Assembly (NCBI RefSeq): GCF_009805585.1
Contig: NZ_VHIN01000002.1
Coordinates: 496,001 to 560,000, forward strand
Length of the DNA: 64,000 nucleotides
Direction of reading: 5' to 3'
DNA from: Glutamicibacter sp. JC586
GTDB taxonomy: Bacteria > Actinomycetota > Actinomycetes > Actinomycetales > Micrococcaceae
The stretch's first letter is position 1, and each line of letters begins with the position of its first letter. Shown here piece after piece: positions 55,263-64,000 of this stretch. The translations under genes were made by a program, and so were the position numbers. The notes under the pieces are model-generated. The model was given only the letters and a program-made list of their open reading frames with translations. It searched no databases and was not told the origin of the DNA.

Positions 55263-55812
55263 ATTCGCGATATTAGCAACTACTAGCGACTCGTTTCACC
55301 AATCTCGCAGGCTCGGGTACTAAATTTCTGACGGTTCACGTGTCTGTGGCACGCTTTGTGAGCGCGAGGACCGTCCGACCCGCTGGGCGTGGCGTTTACC
55401 TTAAGTCTGTCCTCACGTAATTCAAGAACAGACCACCGAGGTCTCTTCGCAAAAGGTATTCACACAATGCTTATGTCCATGTTATTCGCCCGATTCATTT
55501 CTTGCCCGGCCAGCGTGGCTAAGGGACCGAAACCCATGGATTTCTGGGTTTCACACCGAGCAATCAGCCTCTGACACGCGTCGCACGAACTTGCAACGGT
55601 ACCAAACCGAAAGAGAACACCACCGCCAATCCTGGTTTCCAGCGCCTAAGCGACCTGTAAGTCACCTAGCAACGTGCCACAGCAATCCAATAACTCTTGA
55701 TCTGAATTTCTTGCAGGTCTAGGCTCGGCAATAGCTGGAGTCGCGGAGCACGGGCTCCTAAATAATTGGGGCACCGTCGCGCTCAGGCCATCCACAAATA
55801 AAGGAGATCGTC
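55263..55812. other. 550-bp stretch without a recognisable gene
   Basis: It contains the divergent promoters of uvrA-like and fdhA genes. The frames are short and show no motif. A uvrA -10 TAATAT lies at 55270-55275 (minus strand). Confidence 0.5.
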
Positions 55813-57006
55813 ATGGCAAGTAGCAATCGCGCCGTCGTGTTTGACGGCGTTGGGAACATGCGCGTCGAATCCCTTGACTTCCCGAAGCTCGAAATGCCGA
55901 ATGGCAAGAAAGCGCCTCACGGAGTCATCCTCAAAATCGTCGCCACTAATATCTGCGGATCCGACCTGCACATATACCGTGGTTCCTTCCCCGTCCCGCA
56001 GGGCATGGTGATGGGTCACGAAATGACCGGGGAAGTCATCGAAGTCGGCGCCGACGTCGAGTTCCTCTCCGAGGGTGACCTCGTCTCAGTCCCCTTCAAC
56101 GTCGCCTGCGGTCGCTGCCGCAACTGTCGCGCCCGTCGAACCGAGGTGTGCGAAACCGTAAACCCCGACACTGCCTGCGGCGCCTACGGGTTCAACCTGG
56201 GTAACTGGCAGGGTGGACAGGCTGAGTACATGTTCGTCCCCTATGCAGACTTCCAGCTGCTCCGCTTCCCCGACAAGGACCAGGCTATGGAGAAGATCCG
56301 TGACCTCGCCCTGCTCTCGGACATCCTGCCAACCGCGTTCCATGGCCTCATGGAAGCCGGCGCCAAGCCCGGCTCGACCGTCTACATCGCCGGCGCAGGA
56401 CCCGTCGGCCGTTGCGGGGCAGCAGCAGCACGGCTATTAGGTGCCTCATGCATCATCGTCGGTGACTACCATCAGGACCGTCTGGACCTAATGAAGAACA
56501 ACGGCTGCGAGACCATCAACCTCAACGAAGATGTGCCCTTGACCGACCAGATCGAGGCTATCCTCGGCGAACCCATGGTGGACTGCGCTGTCGACTACGT
56601 TGGTTCTGAAGCCCATGGCATTGGCCGTGAGTCAAAGGATATGAACCCTGCGTACGCCATCAACCAGGTCATCGACGCTACCCGTGCCGGCGGCGCCACC
56701 GGCATCATCGGCGTCTACGGCCCAGACCCGTTGGCCACGTCCAAAGCCGAACAGGAAGGTACATTCTCTCTCGACTTCGGCAAAGCATGGATCAAGTCCC
56801 CTAGAATTTCCGGCGGCCAAGCCCCGATCATGCACTACAACCGCGACCTGATGATGTCGATCCTCTGGGATCGGATGCCCTATCTGAGCAGCATGCTCAA
56901 CACCAAGGTCATCAGCCTCGACGAAGCTCCGGAGGCCTATGCCACCTTCGATAGTGGCGTCTCGGAGAAGTTCATCATCGATCCCCACGGTATGATCCCA
57001 TCCTGA
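55813..57006 (+). CDS. fdhA: Glutathione-independent formaldehyde dehydrogenase
   Basis: 397 aa zinc MDR enzyme. Catalytic zinc ligands C48 (NICGSDLH), H69 and E70 (GHEMTGE); structural zinc C99, C102, C105 and C113 (CGRCRNC). It follows the Pseudomonas putida FDH pattern with the insertion GAYGFNLGNWQGGQAEYMFVP, which buries NAD. It probably oxidises formaldehyde to formate without glutathione. AGGAG precedes the ATG. No transport or regulator partner is next to it. Confidence 0.9.
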   Translation: MASSNRAVVFDGVGNMRVESLDFPKLEMPNGKKAPHGVILKIVATNICGSDLHIYRGSFPVPQGMVMGHEMTGEVIEVGADVEFLSEGDLVSVPFNVACGRCRNCRARRTEVCETVNPDTACGAYGFNLGNWQGGQAEYMFVPYADFQLLRFPDKDQAMEKIRDLALLSDILPTAFHGLMEAGAKPGSTVYIAGAGPVGRCGAAAARLLGASCIIVGDYHQDRLDLMKNNGCETINLNEDVPLTDQIEAILGEPMVDCAVDYVGSEAHGIGRESKDMNPAYAINQVIDATRAGGATGIIGVYGPDPLATSKAEQEGTFSLDFGKAWIKSPRISGGQAPIMHYNRDLMMSILWDRMPYLSSMLNTKVISLDEAPEAYATFDSGVSEKFIIDPHGMIPS

Positions 57007-57853
57007 TCCAGGGCAGTGGTCCCCGCTCGGAGCTGTTCTAAAATCAGGTCCGTGCGGGGTCGACCCCACTGCTGCTAGTCTGATGCATCGCTCACCTTGG
57101 AATACCACACGGGTCGATGAGTTTGATTACTGGCGACAGACCCGCCCAGAACCGTGCGTCTTGTTCAGGATAGATCCCATCGGCGCCGGACTCGGAAGGG
57201 TGAACTGACGAGGCTAGAACGCAGACTTTTATCTATCCACCAAACGGAGTTGCTCGCAGGATGTACTGCGCTACCGTTTCGACAACGATCCGGCGATGTT
57301 CAAGGCGATTTCCATTTCCTGTTTCAGATCTCCGCGATCTGCTCGGCGGTCAACTCTGACGCGAAGAACTTATTTTCTCGGGCTTGCTCGTCATCTAGGA
57401 CAGCGCGATCCCGTCACCGTTGCAGCCCGGGGTTACTACTAACAGGTACTGTTCGTTCTCCCGACGACGCGTTCACTCGAGTCGTCGTGGGCAGCAACAA
57501 CTTTGGTTGGGCGAAGCATTTCGGCTTGGTGGCGTGAGGGGATCAGTCGCTGCTTTCTCCACGAGCCTCGCCCCCCCCAGATCCAGGGTGGCGATTCCTC
57601 CGGAGCGAACCTACGCCCTCAGACGCTGTCAGGCACTGGCGTTGGCCCGCTCCCCCGATCATCGACTTTCACTCTAAAAAGATTGTCGACGAGTGTCTCA
57701 CGCCGCCCACCCTAGAAGGGTAGACGACAGACCCCTGAGAGGTGGCACCGTCTTCCAGCGCCGGCCCGCGTCGCGGGCATCTGCAGTCGAAAGCCGGGCA
57801 GGGAAATCGATCGAACTCCCCGCCCTACCTTGTTTCAGGCTTGATGGTCAGCA
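57007..57853. other. 847-bp stretch without a recognisable gene
   Basis: Directly after fdhA a two-part stem is possible (CAGTGG 57014-57019 with CCACTG 57066-57071; CCCCGC 57021-57026 with GCGGGG 57054-57059), probably its terminator. The remaining open frames are short, Arg-rich and carry no motif; they look like decayed DNA. Confidence 0.5.
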
Positions 57854-57862
57854 TCAAGCCTG
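57836..57862 (-). terminator. Hairpin at the 3' end of the nhaA-dsbA gene
   Basis: CAGGCTTGATG (57836-57846) pairs with CATCAAGCCTG (57852-57862). The stop codon (57854-57856) lies inside the stem. There is no T run. Confidence 0.6.
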
Positions 57863-59698
57863 GCTCTCCTTGGTGCGTGCCCCGCGACGGCTGGATTCCA
57901 ATGTCGCGGTCAATGTGCGTGCATCATAGCTTCCCGTCAGCCGGCAACCGTCAACGAAAAACGTCGGGGTCGCATGGGCCCCACTTGCCGTTGCGCTTGC
58001 CATATCCCGCTCGACCCTCGCGGCAACTTCAGCGCTGTCCAGGTCCCTAATGAACGCCTCGACATCGAGACCGAGCTCAGCCGCATAACCGATAAGATCC
58101 TCGCGTTCGAGAGCATGCTGACGAGCGAAGACGAAATCAAGCCAAGGCCAGAACATGTCCTGCTTCGCAGCCGCTTCTGCTGCCCGTGCCGCAAGCGGGC
58201 CGTGAGGATGATGAGGAAGATGCCTCACGACATAGCGCAAATCGTCTCCGAAACGCTTGTGCAGATCCTCCCACGAACCGGTGGCATGCGCACAGTACGA
58301 ACACTCGAAGTCCACGAACTCCACCAAGGTGAGCTGGGCGTCCTCGGAGCCGCGGATATGGTCCACCTCGGGATCCACTGGAGAGTCAAGTGTCATCGGC
58401 AGATCCGCGGTCTCTTCTCCCCACCGACGGGCCGCGACCTTGAAGATCGTCCAGCCCAGAACGGTGGCGAGCGCCATCGCCACAAGGACACCCACAGTCG
58501 CCTGACGCCCAAGATCTGAGGAGGCATCGAAAGCAAGGCCAATGATCAGCAACGACATGGTAAAACCGATCCCAGAAAGAGCTGCCCCGCCAAACACGCT
58601 ACCCATACCGACTCCCTCCGGAAGTCGGCCTGCACCCATCCGAACAGCGAGGAACGTCGCGATCCCGACTCCGAGGAACTTGCCCAGCACGAGCCCCGCG
58701 ATAACACCCCACGTCACCGACGAGCCGAGGGCTTCGGCCATCACGCCACCGCGCAGGTCAACCCCGGCATTTGCCAAGGCGAAGATTGGCACGACCACCA
58801 ACGCCGTGGGTAAGCGAAGATACTCGTGCAACCGCTCATTGACTGACACGCCCTTAGACAACCCCCGTCCCACAGCACGCGCCGAGGCAGCGCTAGGAGA
58901 CTGCCAAAAGTCGCGAAACAGCTGACGAGCGGCGACCACTTTATGCCGCCGTGTCGGGTAAGCCGGGACGAGAAGCCCAGCAATCATGCCCGCCAACGAA
59001 GCATGGATGCCAGAAGACAGCGTCGCTAGCCACAGCACAATGACTATCCCTACGTACGGGGCGGCGCTCCACTGCCGAGAACGATCCAGTAGCCACAATG
59101 CAAAAAGACAGCCTAGAGCAATCAGCAGCGGGACGAGCCGAATCTCATCGCTATAGAACACACCAATGATGGACACCGCAAGGAAATCATCGACCACCGT
59201 AAGGGTCAAAAGGAAAACGCGTAACTGCCCTGAAAGTCTAGGGCCAACGATCGCAAAAGCCCCGAGCATGAACGCCGTATCCGTGCCGACAACCGCTCCC
59301 CAACCCTGGAGCCCGTCGCCACCGGAGGAGCCCACGACTAGAACATACACCACCGCGGGTACCGCAACACCTGAAATGCCCGCGATCGCAGCCAGACGAG
59401 CGCGACTGCTATCCCGCAGGGCCCCATGTGCAAATTCCTGGCGCACCTCGAGACCCACGACAAAGAAAAACACGACCATCAGTCCGTCGTTAATCCAGTG
59501 GTGTAGATCCAGGTGCAGTCCAAACGGGCCGACGTCGATGCCCATGCTCTGGCGCCACAGGTCGAAGTATGAAGAGGACAACGGCGAATTCGCCCAGATG
59601 AGGGCGATGGACGTGACGACGATGAGAAGCACGGCCGAGCCAGACTCCGTGCGCAGTCTTCCGGCTATGCCGCGCGGGGGCGAGGTTGATTGTGACAC
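57854..59698 (-). CDS. nhaA: Na+/H+ antiporter NhaA fused to a DsbA-like thioredoxin domain
   Basis: 614 aa. Residues 1-400 are NhaA with about 11 helices; the family segments INDGLMVVFFFVVGLEVRQEF, GTDTAFMLGAFAIVGPRL and the Asp pair LTVVDDFLAVSII (ion-binding) are visible. Residues 440-614 are a thioredoxin fold of the DsbA type with active site C466-S-Y-C469 and cis-Pro HATPTFF. The fusion is known in actinobacteria. GTG start at 59698; a TAGTTA/CATAGT box ends 6 nt upstream. The domain's side of the membrane depends on the number of helices. Confidence 0.88.
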   Translation of the reverse strand: MSQSTSPPRGIAGRLRTESGSAVLLIVVTSIALIWANSPLSSSYFDLWRQSMGIDVGPFGLHLDLHHWINDGLMVVFFFVVGLEVRQEFAHGALRDSSRARLAAIAGISGVAVPAVVYVLVVGSSGGDGLQGWGAVVGTDTAFMLGAFAIVGPRLSGQLRVFLLTLTVVDDFLAVSIIGVFYSDEIRLVPLLIALGCLFALWLLDRSRQWSAAPYVGIVIVLWLATLSSGIHASLAGMIAGLLVPAYPTRRHKVVAARQLFRDFWQSPSAASARAVGRGLSKGVSVNERLHEYLRLPTALVVVPIFALANAGVDLRGGVMAEALGSSVTWGVIAGLVLGKFLGVGIATFLAVRMGAGRLPEGVGMGSVFGGAALSGIGFTMSLLIIGLAFDASSDLGRQATVGVLVAMALATVLGWTIFKVAARRWGEETADLPMTLDSPVDPEVDHIRGSEDAQLTLVEFVDFECSYCAHATGSWEDLHKRFGDDLRYVVRHLPHHPHGPLAARAAEAAAKQDMFWPWLDFVFARQHALEREDLIGYAAELGLDVEAFIRDLDSAEVAARVERDMASATASGAHATPTFFVDGCRLTGSYDARTLTATLESSRRGARTKESQA

Positions 59699-59705
59699 AG
59701 GTTAA

Positions 59706-60059
59706 CTATGCATGAATGTACTCGTCTCCTGCAATTACGCATCGGACAGATCCCTTCGTATTCTCGCCCTTACCTCGGGCGGATTCAGCATCACCCGCCA
59801 CCTGCGAGAGAAAACTGCACTTCCCAGCGGTCCTGCTCGGCACCTGGTGGCGGGTGTCTTGAAATACCAGGACTTCATTGAGGCATGGCCACCCCGTGGA
59901 AGGCAGATCCGGACCGCACTCCGCCAAGACGGTGGCGTGGGCGGCATGTAGCCCCGGCGCATGTTCCTCTCTGAGGCGTAGATGTGGGTGGATAGCGGCC
60001 ACGTTGGCATGGCATGGGTAGGCGATTTCACGCACCTTCAACCCAGCGGCATACATCAT
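59706..60059 (-). CDS. Fragment with a helicase-associated (HA) domain
   Basis: 117 aa. The first 70 residues (MMYAAGLKVREIAYPCHANVA, then IHPHLRLREEHAPGLHAAHA) resemble the C-terminal repeats of actinobacterial helicase-associated-domain proteins. The usual N-terminal domain is missing and the last 40 residues are low-complexity in character, so this is probably a degraded fragment. ATAGGAC lies just before the ATG. It is 7 bp upstream of the NhaA gene. Confidence 0.4.
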   Translation of the reverse strand: MMYAAGLKVREIAYPCHANVAAIHPHLRLREEHAPGLHAAHATVLAECGPDLPSTGWPCLNEVLVFQDTRHQVPSRTAGKCSFLSQVAGDAESARGKGENTKGSVRCVIAGDEYIHA

Positions 60060-60222
60060 GTCCTATTCCTGGGTGCCGCGAGATGTCTCAACCTGTCATG
60101 ACGCTTAGCTGCGCCAAGCTTTTACACCTTCAACGGCATGCATCAAAGTAGGGTCCTTTTCCGTCGGCGCCCTCCCCCTACACTCAAGCTTTAGAGTATA
60201 TATTCTAAGAAAATGTACAGAT

Positions 60223-60653
60223 ATGAAAATTGATCGAATACAATTATGCGCACTGGCATTCCCTCCTCAGCGGGTCATCGCCGTCGCGCTGGACCGCGTC
60301 CCGGCCGGCTACCCCTCCCCCGCCCAAGACTACTCAGACACGAAGATCGATCTGTCAGAGACGCTGATCCGTGACCACCTCTCCCCTTTATCGTGCGAGT
60401 CTCCGGTGAATCCATGCAAGGAGCTGGCATCAGCGACGGGGATGAGGTGATAGCGGACCGCTCGGTAAAGCCTAGAGATGAGCATGTAGTGATTGCCGTG
60501 ATCGACGGGGAAATGACCGTCAAGCGGCTCTCTACCGGCCCCGGCGGAGTGGTGCTGAAAGCTGAGAACCCAGACTACCCTGATATACGGGCGGCCGAGC
60601 TTAGTGATTTTCGGTTGTGGGGTGTGGCCACCACATGCCTACACCACCTCTAG
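60223..60653 (+). pseudogene. umuD: UmuD-like S24 peptidase with frameshift
   Basis: The first frame reads FPPQRVIAVALDRVPAGYPSP and the linker to SETLIRDHLSP; a base is missing near 60384-60390 (CCCCTTTA), after which a second frame continues VRVSGESMQGAGISDGDEVI, with the catalytic Ser in GESMQGAGI, and VIAVIDGEMTVKRL with the Lys. The frames together form a complete UmuD-like protein. The single lesion splits it. It is directly upstream of umuC. Confidence 0.82.
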
Positions 60654-60868
60654 AACCACGCCAGAGCTATATTGCTCATGTCGATGTGAACGGCTTCTAT
60701 GTCTCGTGCGAGCGGGCTTTTGATCCGACACTGGAAGTCCGGCCGGTGATCGTGCTTTCTAACAATGACGGCTGCGCGGTCGCCCGCAGCAGCGAGGCCA
60801 AAGCACTGGGCATTGAAATGAGCGCACCGTGGTTCAAGCTCGCTGCCGACGCTGACCGATACCGGTAG
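60635..60868 (+). pseudogene. umuC: UmuC (DNA polymerase Y family) truncated after 77 residues
   Basis: [20 protein letters not shown], then [14 protein letters not shown] and [21 protein letters not shown] are the N-terminus of the polymerase V/IV catalytic subunit. It ends at TAG 60866-60868 after ADADRYR. About 340 residues are missing. A foreign fragment follows, so this is a break rather than a simple stop. It overlaps the end of umuD. Confidence 0.85.
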
Positions 60869-60999
60869 ATAGTGTTATTGGTTTTGTCGTTATTCTTCCC
60901 GCGATAGGAGCCAACAATCGCTCCCACAGAGACATCCACGGGCTCATGGCGCCGAAGAAAAACGCCAGGTCCCACGTGAACCCAAGGATTATCGGGCAA
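60869..60999 (-). pseudogene. N-terminal remnant of an MBL-fold metallo-hydrolase
   Basis: On the minus strand from a TTG at 60999, with AGGAG 5 nt upstream, the frame reads PDNPWVHVGPGVFLRRHEP and VDVSVGAIVGSYRG. This resembles the beginning of zinc metallo-beta-lactamase-fold proteins. It stops matching at about 60870, where it meets the end of the umuC fragment, before any HxHxDH motif. Function cannot be present. Confidence 0.4.
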
Positions 61000-61150
61000 G
61001 GAGTCTCCTAGTTGTTAGATCGACCGGTCGATTTCTTTGTTTCGTCGCTGATCTGGATATTACCTTGAATGATCACGCGCGTCCCCTGACAATTGGGCAA
61101 GTATCCAGCAATGCCTCGCACGCCTTGACTCAGGTGACTAGGCTAGCTTT

Positions 61151-61834
61151 ATGGCCACAGTAATTCTTGTGCGGCATGGCCGCACCACAGCGAACGCCAC
61201 CGGTATCCTTGCTGGTCGCGCCGAAGGCGTAAGTCTGGACGAAACTGGCACGCGCCAAGCCGCGCACACCGCTGAACGCCTAGCATCTGTGCCATTGGCC
61301 AAAATCGTTTCAAGCCCTTTGGAACGTTGCCAGCAAACGGCGCAGTACATTTCCGATCAGCAAGCTTCACCATCCCCCATCCTTACCGCCGAAGACATCA
61401 CCGAGTGTGATTACGGGGCGTGGCAGGGAAATAAACTTTCAGATCTTGCTGTTCAAGAATTGTGGTCAAAGGTTCAGTCCACCCCCTCAGCGGTTACCTT
61501 CCCGGAAGGTGAATCGATGGCTGGGATGCAGGCCCGCGCTGTTGCCGAGATTCGCCGGCTCGATGCGCAAGTTGAGTCCGAGCATGGTGTGCAAGCGGTC
61601 TGGGTAGCTGTGAGCCACGGAGACATCATCAAGTCCGTGCTTGCCGATGCCTTGGGCATGCATTTGGATTTGTTCCAACGAATCAACGTGGGACCAGCGT
61701 CCGTATCCATCATCCATTACGGATCCGGGGCGCCACGGGTACATTCGGTCAATACCGATGACGGAGACTTGTCCTGGTTAGCACCGGGACTGACAACTAC
61801 CGACGCCCCTGTGGGCGGCGGAGCAGGAAACTAA
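61151..61834 (+). CDS. Histidine phosphatase family protein (MSMEG_4193-type)
   Basis: 227 aa. The N-terminal LVRHGRTTAN holds the catalytic His (H9) and Arg; the second His is in AVSHGD. The family in actinobacteria (MSMEG_4193-type) is broad-specificity phosphatase. It is the first gene of three in a row (phosphatase, DUF3090, SCO1664-type), a conserved actinobacterial arrangement, with a 12-bp gap to the next gene. Confidence 0.87.
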   Translation: MATVILVRHGRTTANATGILAGRAEGVSLDETGTRQAAHTAERLASVPLAKIVSSPLERCQQTAQYISDQQASPSPILTAEDITECDYGAWQGNKLSDLAVQELWSKVQSTPSAVTFPEGESMAGMQARAVAEIRRLDAQVESEHGVQAVWVAVSHGDIIKSVLADALGMHLDLFQRINVGPASVSIIHYGSGAPRVHSVNTDDGDLSWLAPGLTTTDAPVGGGAGN

Positions 61835-61846
61835 GGAAGTACACCA

Positions 61847-62374
61847 ATGGTTGCAACAGTTCACGAATTCAACTGGCCAGATCGTGTTGTCATCGGCACC
61901 ATCGGTGAACCGGGCGCGAGAACCTTCTACTTACAGGCTCGTACCGGGACACAAATCGCCAGCATTGCTTTGGAGAAGCAACAGGCCGCCGTGGTCGCGG
62001 AGATGATTGATGAGATCCTGGACCAGGTAGCCACGGTTGCTGGTAATCCATTCAGCGTCCCCACCCACACTCCAGTGGAGTTGGTGGATAATGATCCGCT
62101 CGAAGAGGTCGTTGAATCTTTCCGCGCAGGTACCATGAACCTTGGCTGGGATGCCACAGTTGCTCAGGTGGTGCTGGAAGCCTACTCACTGGTTGAGGAC
62201 GATTCCGATGAGAACCCTGATGCGGTGATGCGGGTTCGCATGCCCGTCGGTACCGCGCGTGCTTTTGCCATGCGAACCCATGAAATTGTCGCCGCGGGCC
62301 GTCCGGTCTGTTCAAGCTGTGGCTACCCGATGGACCCTGACGGCCACCAGTGCCAGGGCCCGGAACTTTCATGA
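61847..62374 (+). CDS. DUF3090 family protein
   Basis: 175 aa. The actinobacterial DUF3090 pattern is complete: VHEFNWPDRVVIGTIGEPG, ARTFYLQAR, then RAFAMRTHEIVAAGRPVC and a C-terminal zinc-like CSSCGYPMDPDGHQC. Function unknown; always near the phosphatase and SCO1664 genes. The stop overlaps the next start as ATGA, so translation is coupled. Confidence 0.88.
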   Translation: MVATVHEFNWPDRVVIGTIGEPGARTFYLQARTGTQIASIALEKQQAAVVAEMIDEILDQVATVAGNPFSVPTHTPVELVDNDPLEEVVESFRAGTMNLGWDATVAQVVLEAYSLVEDDSDENPDAVMRVRMPVGTARAFAMRTHEIVAAGRPVCSSCGYPMDPDGHQCQGPELS

Positions 62375-63138
62375 CCACGGTTGATCTGCTCCCCGGTGAT
62401 TTGGAGCTGACTGGTCGAATCACCACAGCTTCCAACGCCACCTTCTTGGGTACCATCGGTGAGCAAAGCGTTGTCTACAAACCGGTCAAGGGCGAAAAAC
62501 CACTCTGGGATTTCCCGCATCAGACTCTAGCTAACCGCGAGGTGGCTGCGTACTTGGTGTCGCAAGCGCTGGGCTGGAACATTGTTCCTCGTTCTTGGCT
62601 ACGTGATGGCCCATTCGGTACTGGTATGGTCCAGTTATGGCAGGACGTTGATATCAACCAGCACCCGGTTGACCTCGTCATGACCAAAGATGCGCCGAGC
62701 AGCGGATGGAAGAACGTGCTAACCGGCGAAGACGAGAATGGACAAGAAGTCAGCCTGCTCCACGAAGACACCGAGCAACTGCGACGCATGGCAGTCTTTG
62801 ACGTTCTGGTAAACAACGCTGACCGCAAAGGCGACCATGTTCTGGCCATGGAAGACGGCCACCGTTTCGGTGTAGATCACGGATTATGCTTCCATGAGGA
62901 GCACAAGCTGCGTACGGTGTTATGGGGCTGGATAGGCCAGCCGCTCATGGAGGAAGAACTCCAAGAAATTGACCGCCTAGTAGAGGCCCTGAATTCGACC
63001 CTTGGCACAGAACTCGCCGAACTACTCAGCGAGCCAGAGATCCAGGCATTCGCCACACGCTGTCAGGTGTTGCGAGGTGAAGGACATTTCCCCGCCCACA
63101 GTGGTGATATGCCCGCAGTACCGTGGCCACTGTTCTAG
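62371..63138 (+). CDS. SCO1664 family / PI3-4 kinase-like protein
   Basis: 255 aa. The start overlaps the DUF3090 stop (ATGA). A kinase-like fold is visible: VVYKPVKGEKPLWDFP with the ATP Lys, NNADRKGDHVL as catalytic loop and FGVDHGLCFH in place of DFG. Actinobacterial members are annotated as SCO1664 family proteins. No substrate known. Third gene of the conserved trio. Confidence 0.84.
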   Translation: MTTVDLLPGDLELTGRITTASNATFLGTIGEQSVVYKPVKGEKPLWDFPHQTLANREVAAYLVSQALGWNIVPRSWLRDGPFGTGMVQLWQDVDINQHPVDLVMTKDAPSSGWKNVLTGEDENGQEVSLLHEDTEQLRRMAVFDVLVNNADRKGDHVLAMEDGHRFGVDHGLCFHEEHKLRTVLWGWIGQPLMEEELQEIDRLVEALNSTLGTELAELLSEPEIQAFATRCQVLRGEGHFPAHSGDMPAVPWPLF

Positions 63139-63158
63139 TGCAACAGTGAGCGTCCGCG

Positions 63159-63665
63159 TTATTCTTCACTAAGTCTGCGACGCCAGATTCGTGTATGCGC
63201 TGTGACCGCTCCATGCTGATATGGCACCACGTTATTCGTTGGTTCGTAGCCCAACGCGATCCAGAACGGTTCCGCAAATTCGGCATTCGTATCCACGATC
63301 GAAATGCGAAGCCAAACGAAACGTTGTGCTTTGCCTAATTCATGGACAACGTGCTTGTGCAGTCGACGGCCAAGACCTTCGCCGCGGCGGCTCCGGTCGG
63401 TCATGAGTAACCCGATATGAGCTGAGTCCGGCGCCGGCCACCCCTGAATGATGTCAGCGTAAGCAAGCAATTTACCTGCTTCCCATAAACCGAAGCCGAT
63501 TTTTTGCTGTCTCATGGTGTTGGAAGGTAGCGCCGTCAAGGCTTGGGACGCGGCGTCTTTAGCTACCGCAGATCCTTGGATACGCATCGTATAGTCGGCA
63601 TTTGATTCCATCAGTAGTTGGAGAGCTTCAGAGTCGTGAAGAGCGACGGGGCGAAAATGGATCAT
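63159..63665 (-). CDS. GNAT family N-acetyltransferase
   Basis: 168 aa. IGLLMTDRSRRGEGLGRRLHKHV has the acetyl-CoA loop RRGEGLG; the C-terminus (RFVWLRISIVDTNAEFAEPFW) closes the fold. Its ATG overlaps the upstream methyltransferase stop by 4 bp (ATGA), so both are one operon. Substrate unknown. Confidence 0.82.
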   Translation of the reverse strand: MIHFRPVALHDSEALQLLMESNADYTMRIQGSAVAKDAASQALTALPSNTMRQQKIGFGLWEAGKLLAYADIIQGWPAPDSAHIGLLMTDRSRRGEGLGRRLHKHVVHELGKAQRFVWLRISIVDTNAEFAEPFWIALGYEPTNNVVPYQHGAVTAHTRIWRRRLSEE

Positions 63666-64000
63666 ATTGCTCGTGCTTCAAAAATCATGATGTCTTGGCT
63701 ACCGTCGAACGGTGTCTTGTTCCAGTCGCCCCAAACGGTAGTAACCTCAAACCCGGCGTCGCGTAATCCCTTGCAGACTTGTTGTTGCGTACGGAAAGTG
63801 AGGATCAGTTCTTCTTGTATATGTTCGCCGGTCCTGGTGAACTCAGTAAATGTTTTCAACAACACCCTACCTTCGCCCAGTTCTTCTGTCCTGTTCCACT
63901 CGATCAGTGGACCGAGTGGTGTGTCTATGCTTCGTGGATCTTGCTCATTCCAGGACTCCCACGCCCGTTGTAATGGGTTTCTCGATTCAAAAGCCAGCAA
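63662..64000 (-). CDS. Class I SAM-dependent methyltransferase, C-terminal part
   Basis: The gene enters from the right edge; 112 residues are visible. They show the end of a methyltransferase: FESRNPLQRAWESWN, a beta hairpin ending EELGEGRVLLKTFTEFTRTG, and GLRDAGFEVTTVWGDWNKTP. This resembles the C-terminal region of small-molecule methyltransferases; the SAM motifs lie outside. It is coupled to the GNAT gene. Confidence 0.65.
   Translation of the reverse strand: MLAFESRNPLQRAWESWNEQDPRSIDTPLGPLIEWNRTEELGEGRVLLKTFTEFTRTGEHIQEELILTFRTQQQVCKGLRDAGFEVTTVWGDWNKTPFDGSQDIMIFEARAI

Noticed and set aside
57154-57715. Overlapping short frames after fdhA, considered as a transposase remnant
   Set aside because: Arg/Ser-rich, no DDE or HTH pattern; not enough to name.
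60223-60260. An SOS box before umuD
   Set aside because: ATCGAATACAATTATG lacks the symmetry of the actinobacterial TCGAAC-N4-GTTCGA LexA site.

Overview
The window looks like a chromosome segment of an actinobacterium of the Micrococcaceae (Arthrobacter/Glutamicibacter type). The evidence is the gene content and order: a GluABCD-type glutamate uptake operon, the succinylase-branch genes dapE, dapD and dapC beside gltA and a 7Fe ferredoxin, typA, a TPP-riboswitch-led thiOSGF operon, and the DUF3090 / SCO1664 / histidine phosphatase trio found in actinobacteria. GC content is moderately high, and several genes have a -10 hexamer 6-7 nt before the start codon and no ribosome binding site, which suggests leaderless mRNAs. 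The genus is an inference.

Positions 1-31.5 kb are mostly core genome. In order: a DivIVA-like membrane protein fragment, a LOG-family protein, gluABCD, divergent dapE/dapD, gltA, dapC-fdxA, a small SH3-like protein, a winged-helix regulator, typA, the thiamine thiazole operon, a DUF4440-GNAT fusion, an MscS-type channel, OsmC, several GNATs and alpha/beta hydrolases, a VOC protein, a PEP mutase/isocitrate lyase-like protein, a Cys-less HesB-like protein, AlkC, a 2H phosphoesterase, a broken hydrolase, and a thiolase/acyl-CoA dehydrogenase pair. Strong convergent hairpin terminators separate the units.

Positions 32.2-42.2 kb are a nested mobile region. An IS3-family element (32191-40150, TSD TCAA) has been split by a 6.4 kb Tn552/Tn5053-like transposon (32438-38836). 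The transposon has 24-bp imperfect inverted repeats and an 8-bp target duplication TGCCCGTT; removing it plus one duplication restores the IS3 OrfB reading frame. Its cargo is a membrane-anchored DsbA-like protein, a CtpG-like P1B metal ATPase and a CmtR-type Cd/Pb sensor, with a serine resolvase, a broken DDE transposase and an intact AAA partner. An IS110 element with a structured 5' non-coding stretch (possible bridge RNA) lies next to it, followed by a decayed hydrolase.

Positions 43-49.2 kb form an accessory catabolic cluster: an L-2-hydroxyglutarate oxidase, a GntR/FadR regulator, a succinate-/glutarate-semialdehyde-type dehydrogenase, an MHS-family organic acid transporter and a zinc alcohol dehydrogenase. 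Together they could import and oxidise a C4/C5 hydroxy- or dicarboxylic acid. An IS30 element with a single amber codon follows (49466-51176).

Positions 51-61 kb hold stress and detoxification genes (quinol monooxygenase-like, PfpI, a class II UvrA, glutathione-independent formaldehyde dehydrogenase, an NhaA-DsbA fusion) mixed with gene remnants (helicase-associated fragment, frameshifted umuD, truncated umuC, MBL-fold stub) and three long stretches without a recognisable gene. From 61.1 kb the window returns to conserved core genes and ends inside a methyltransferase-like gene.
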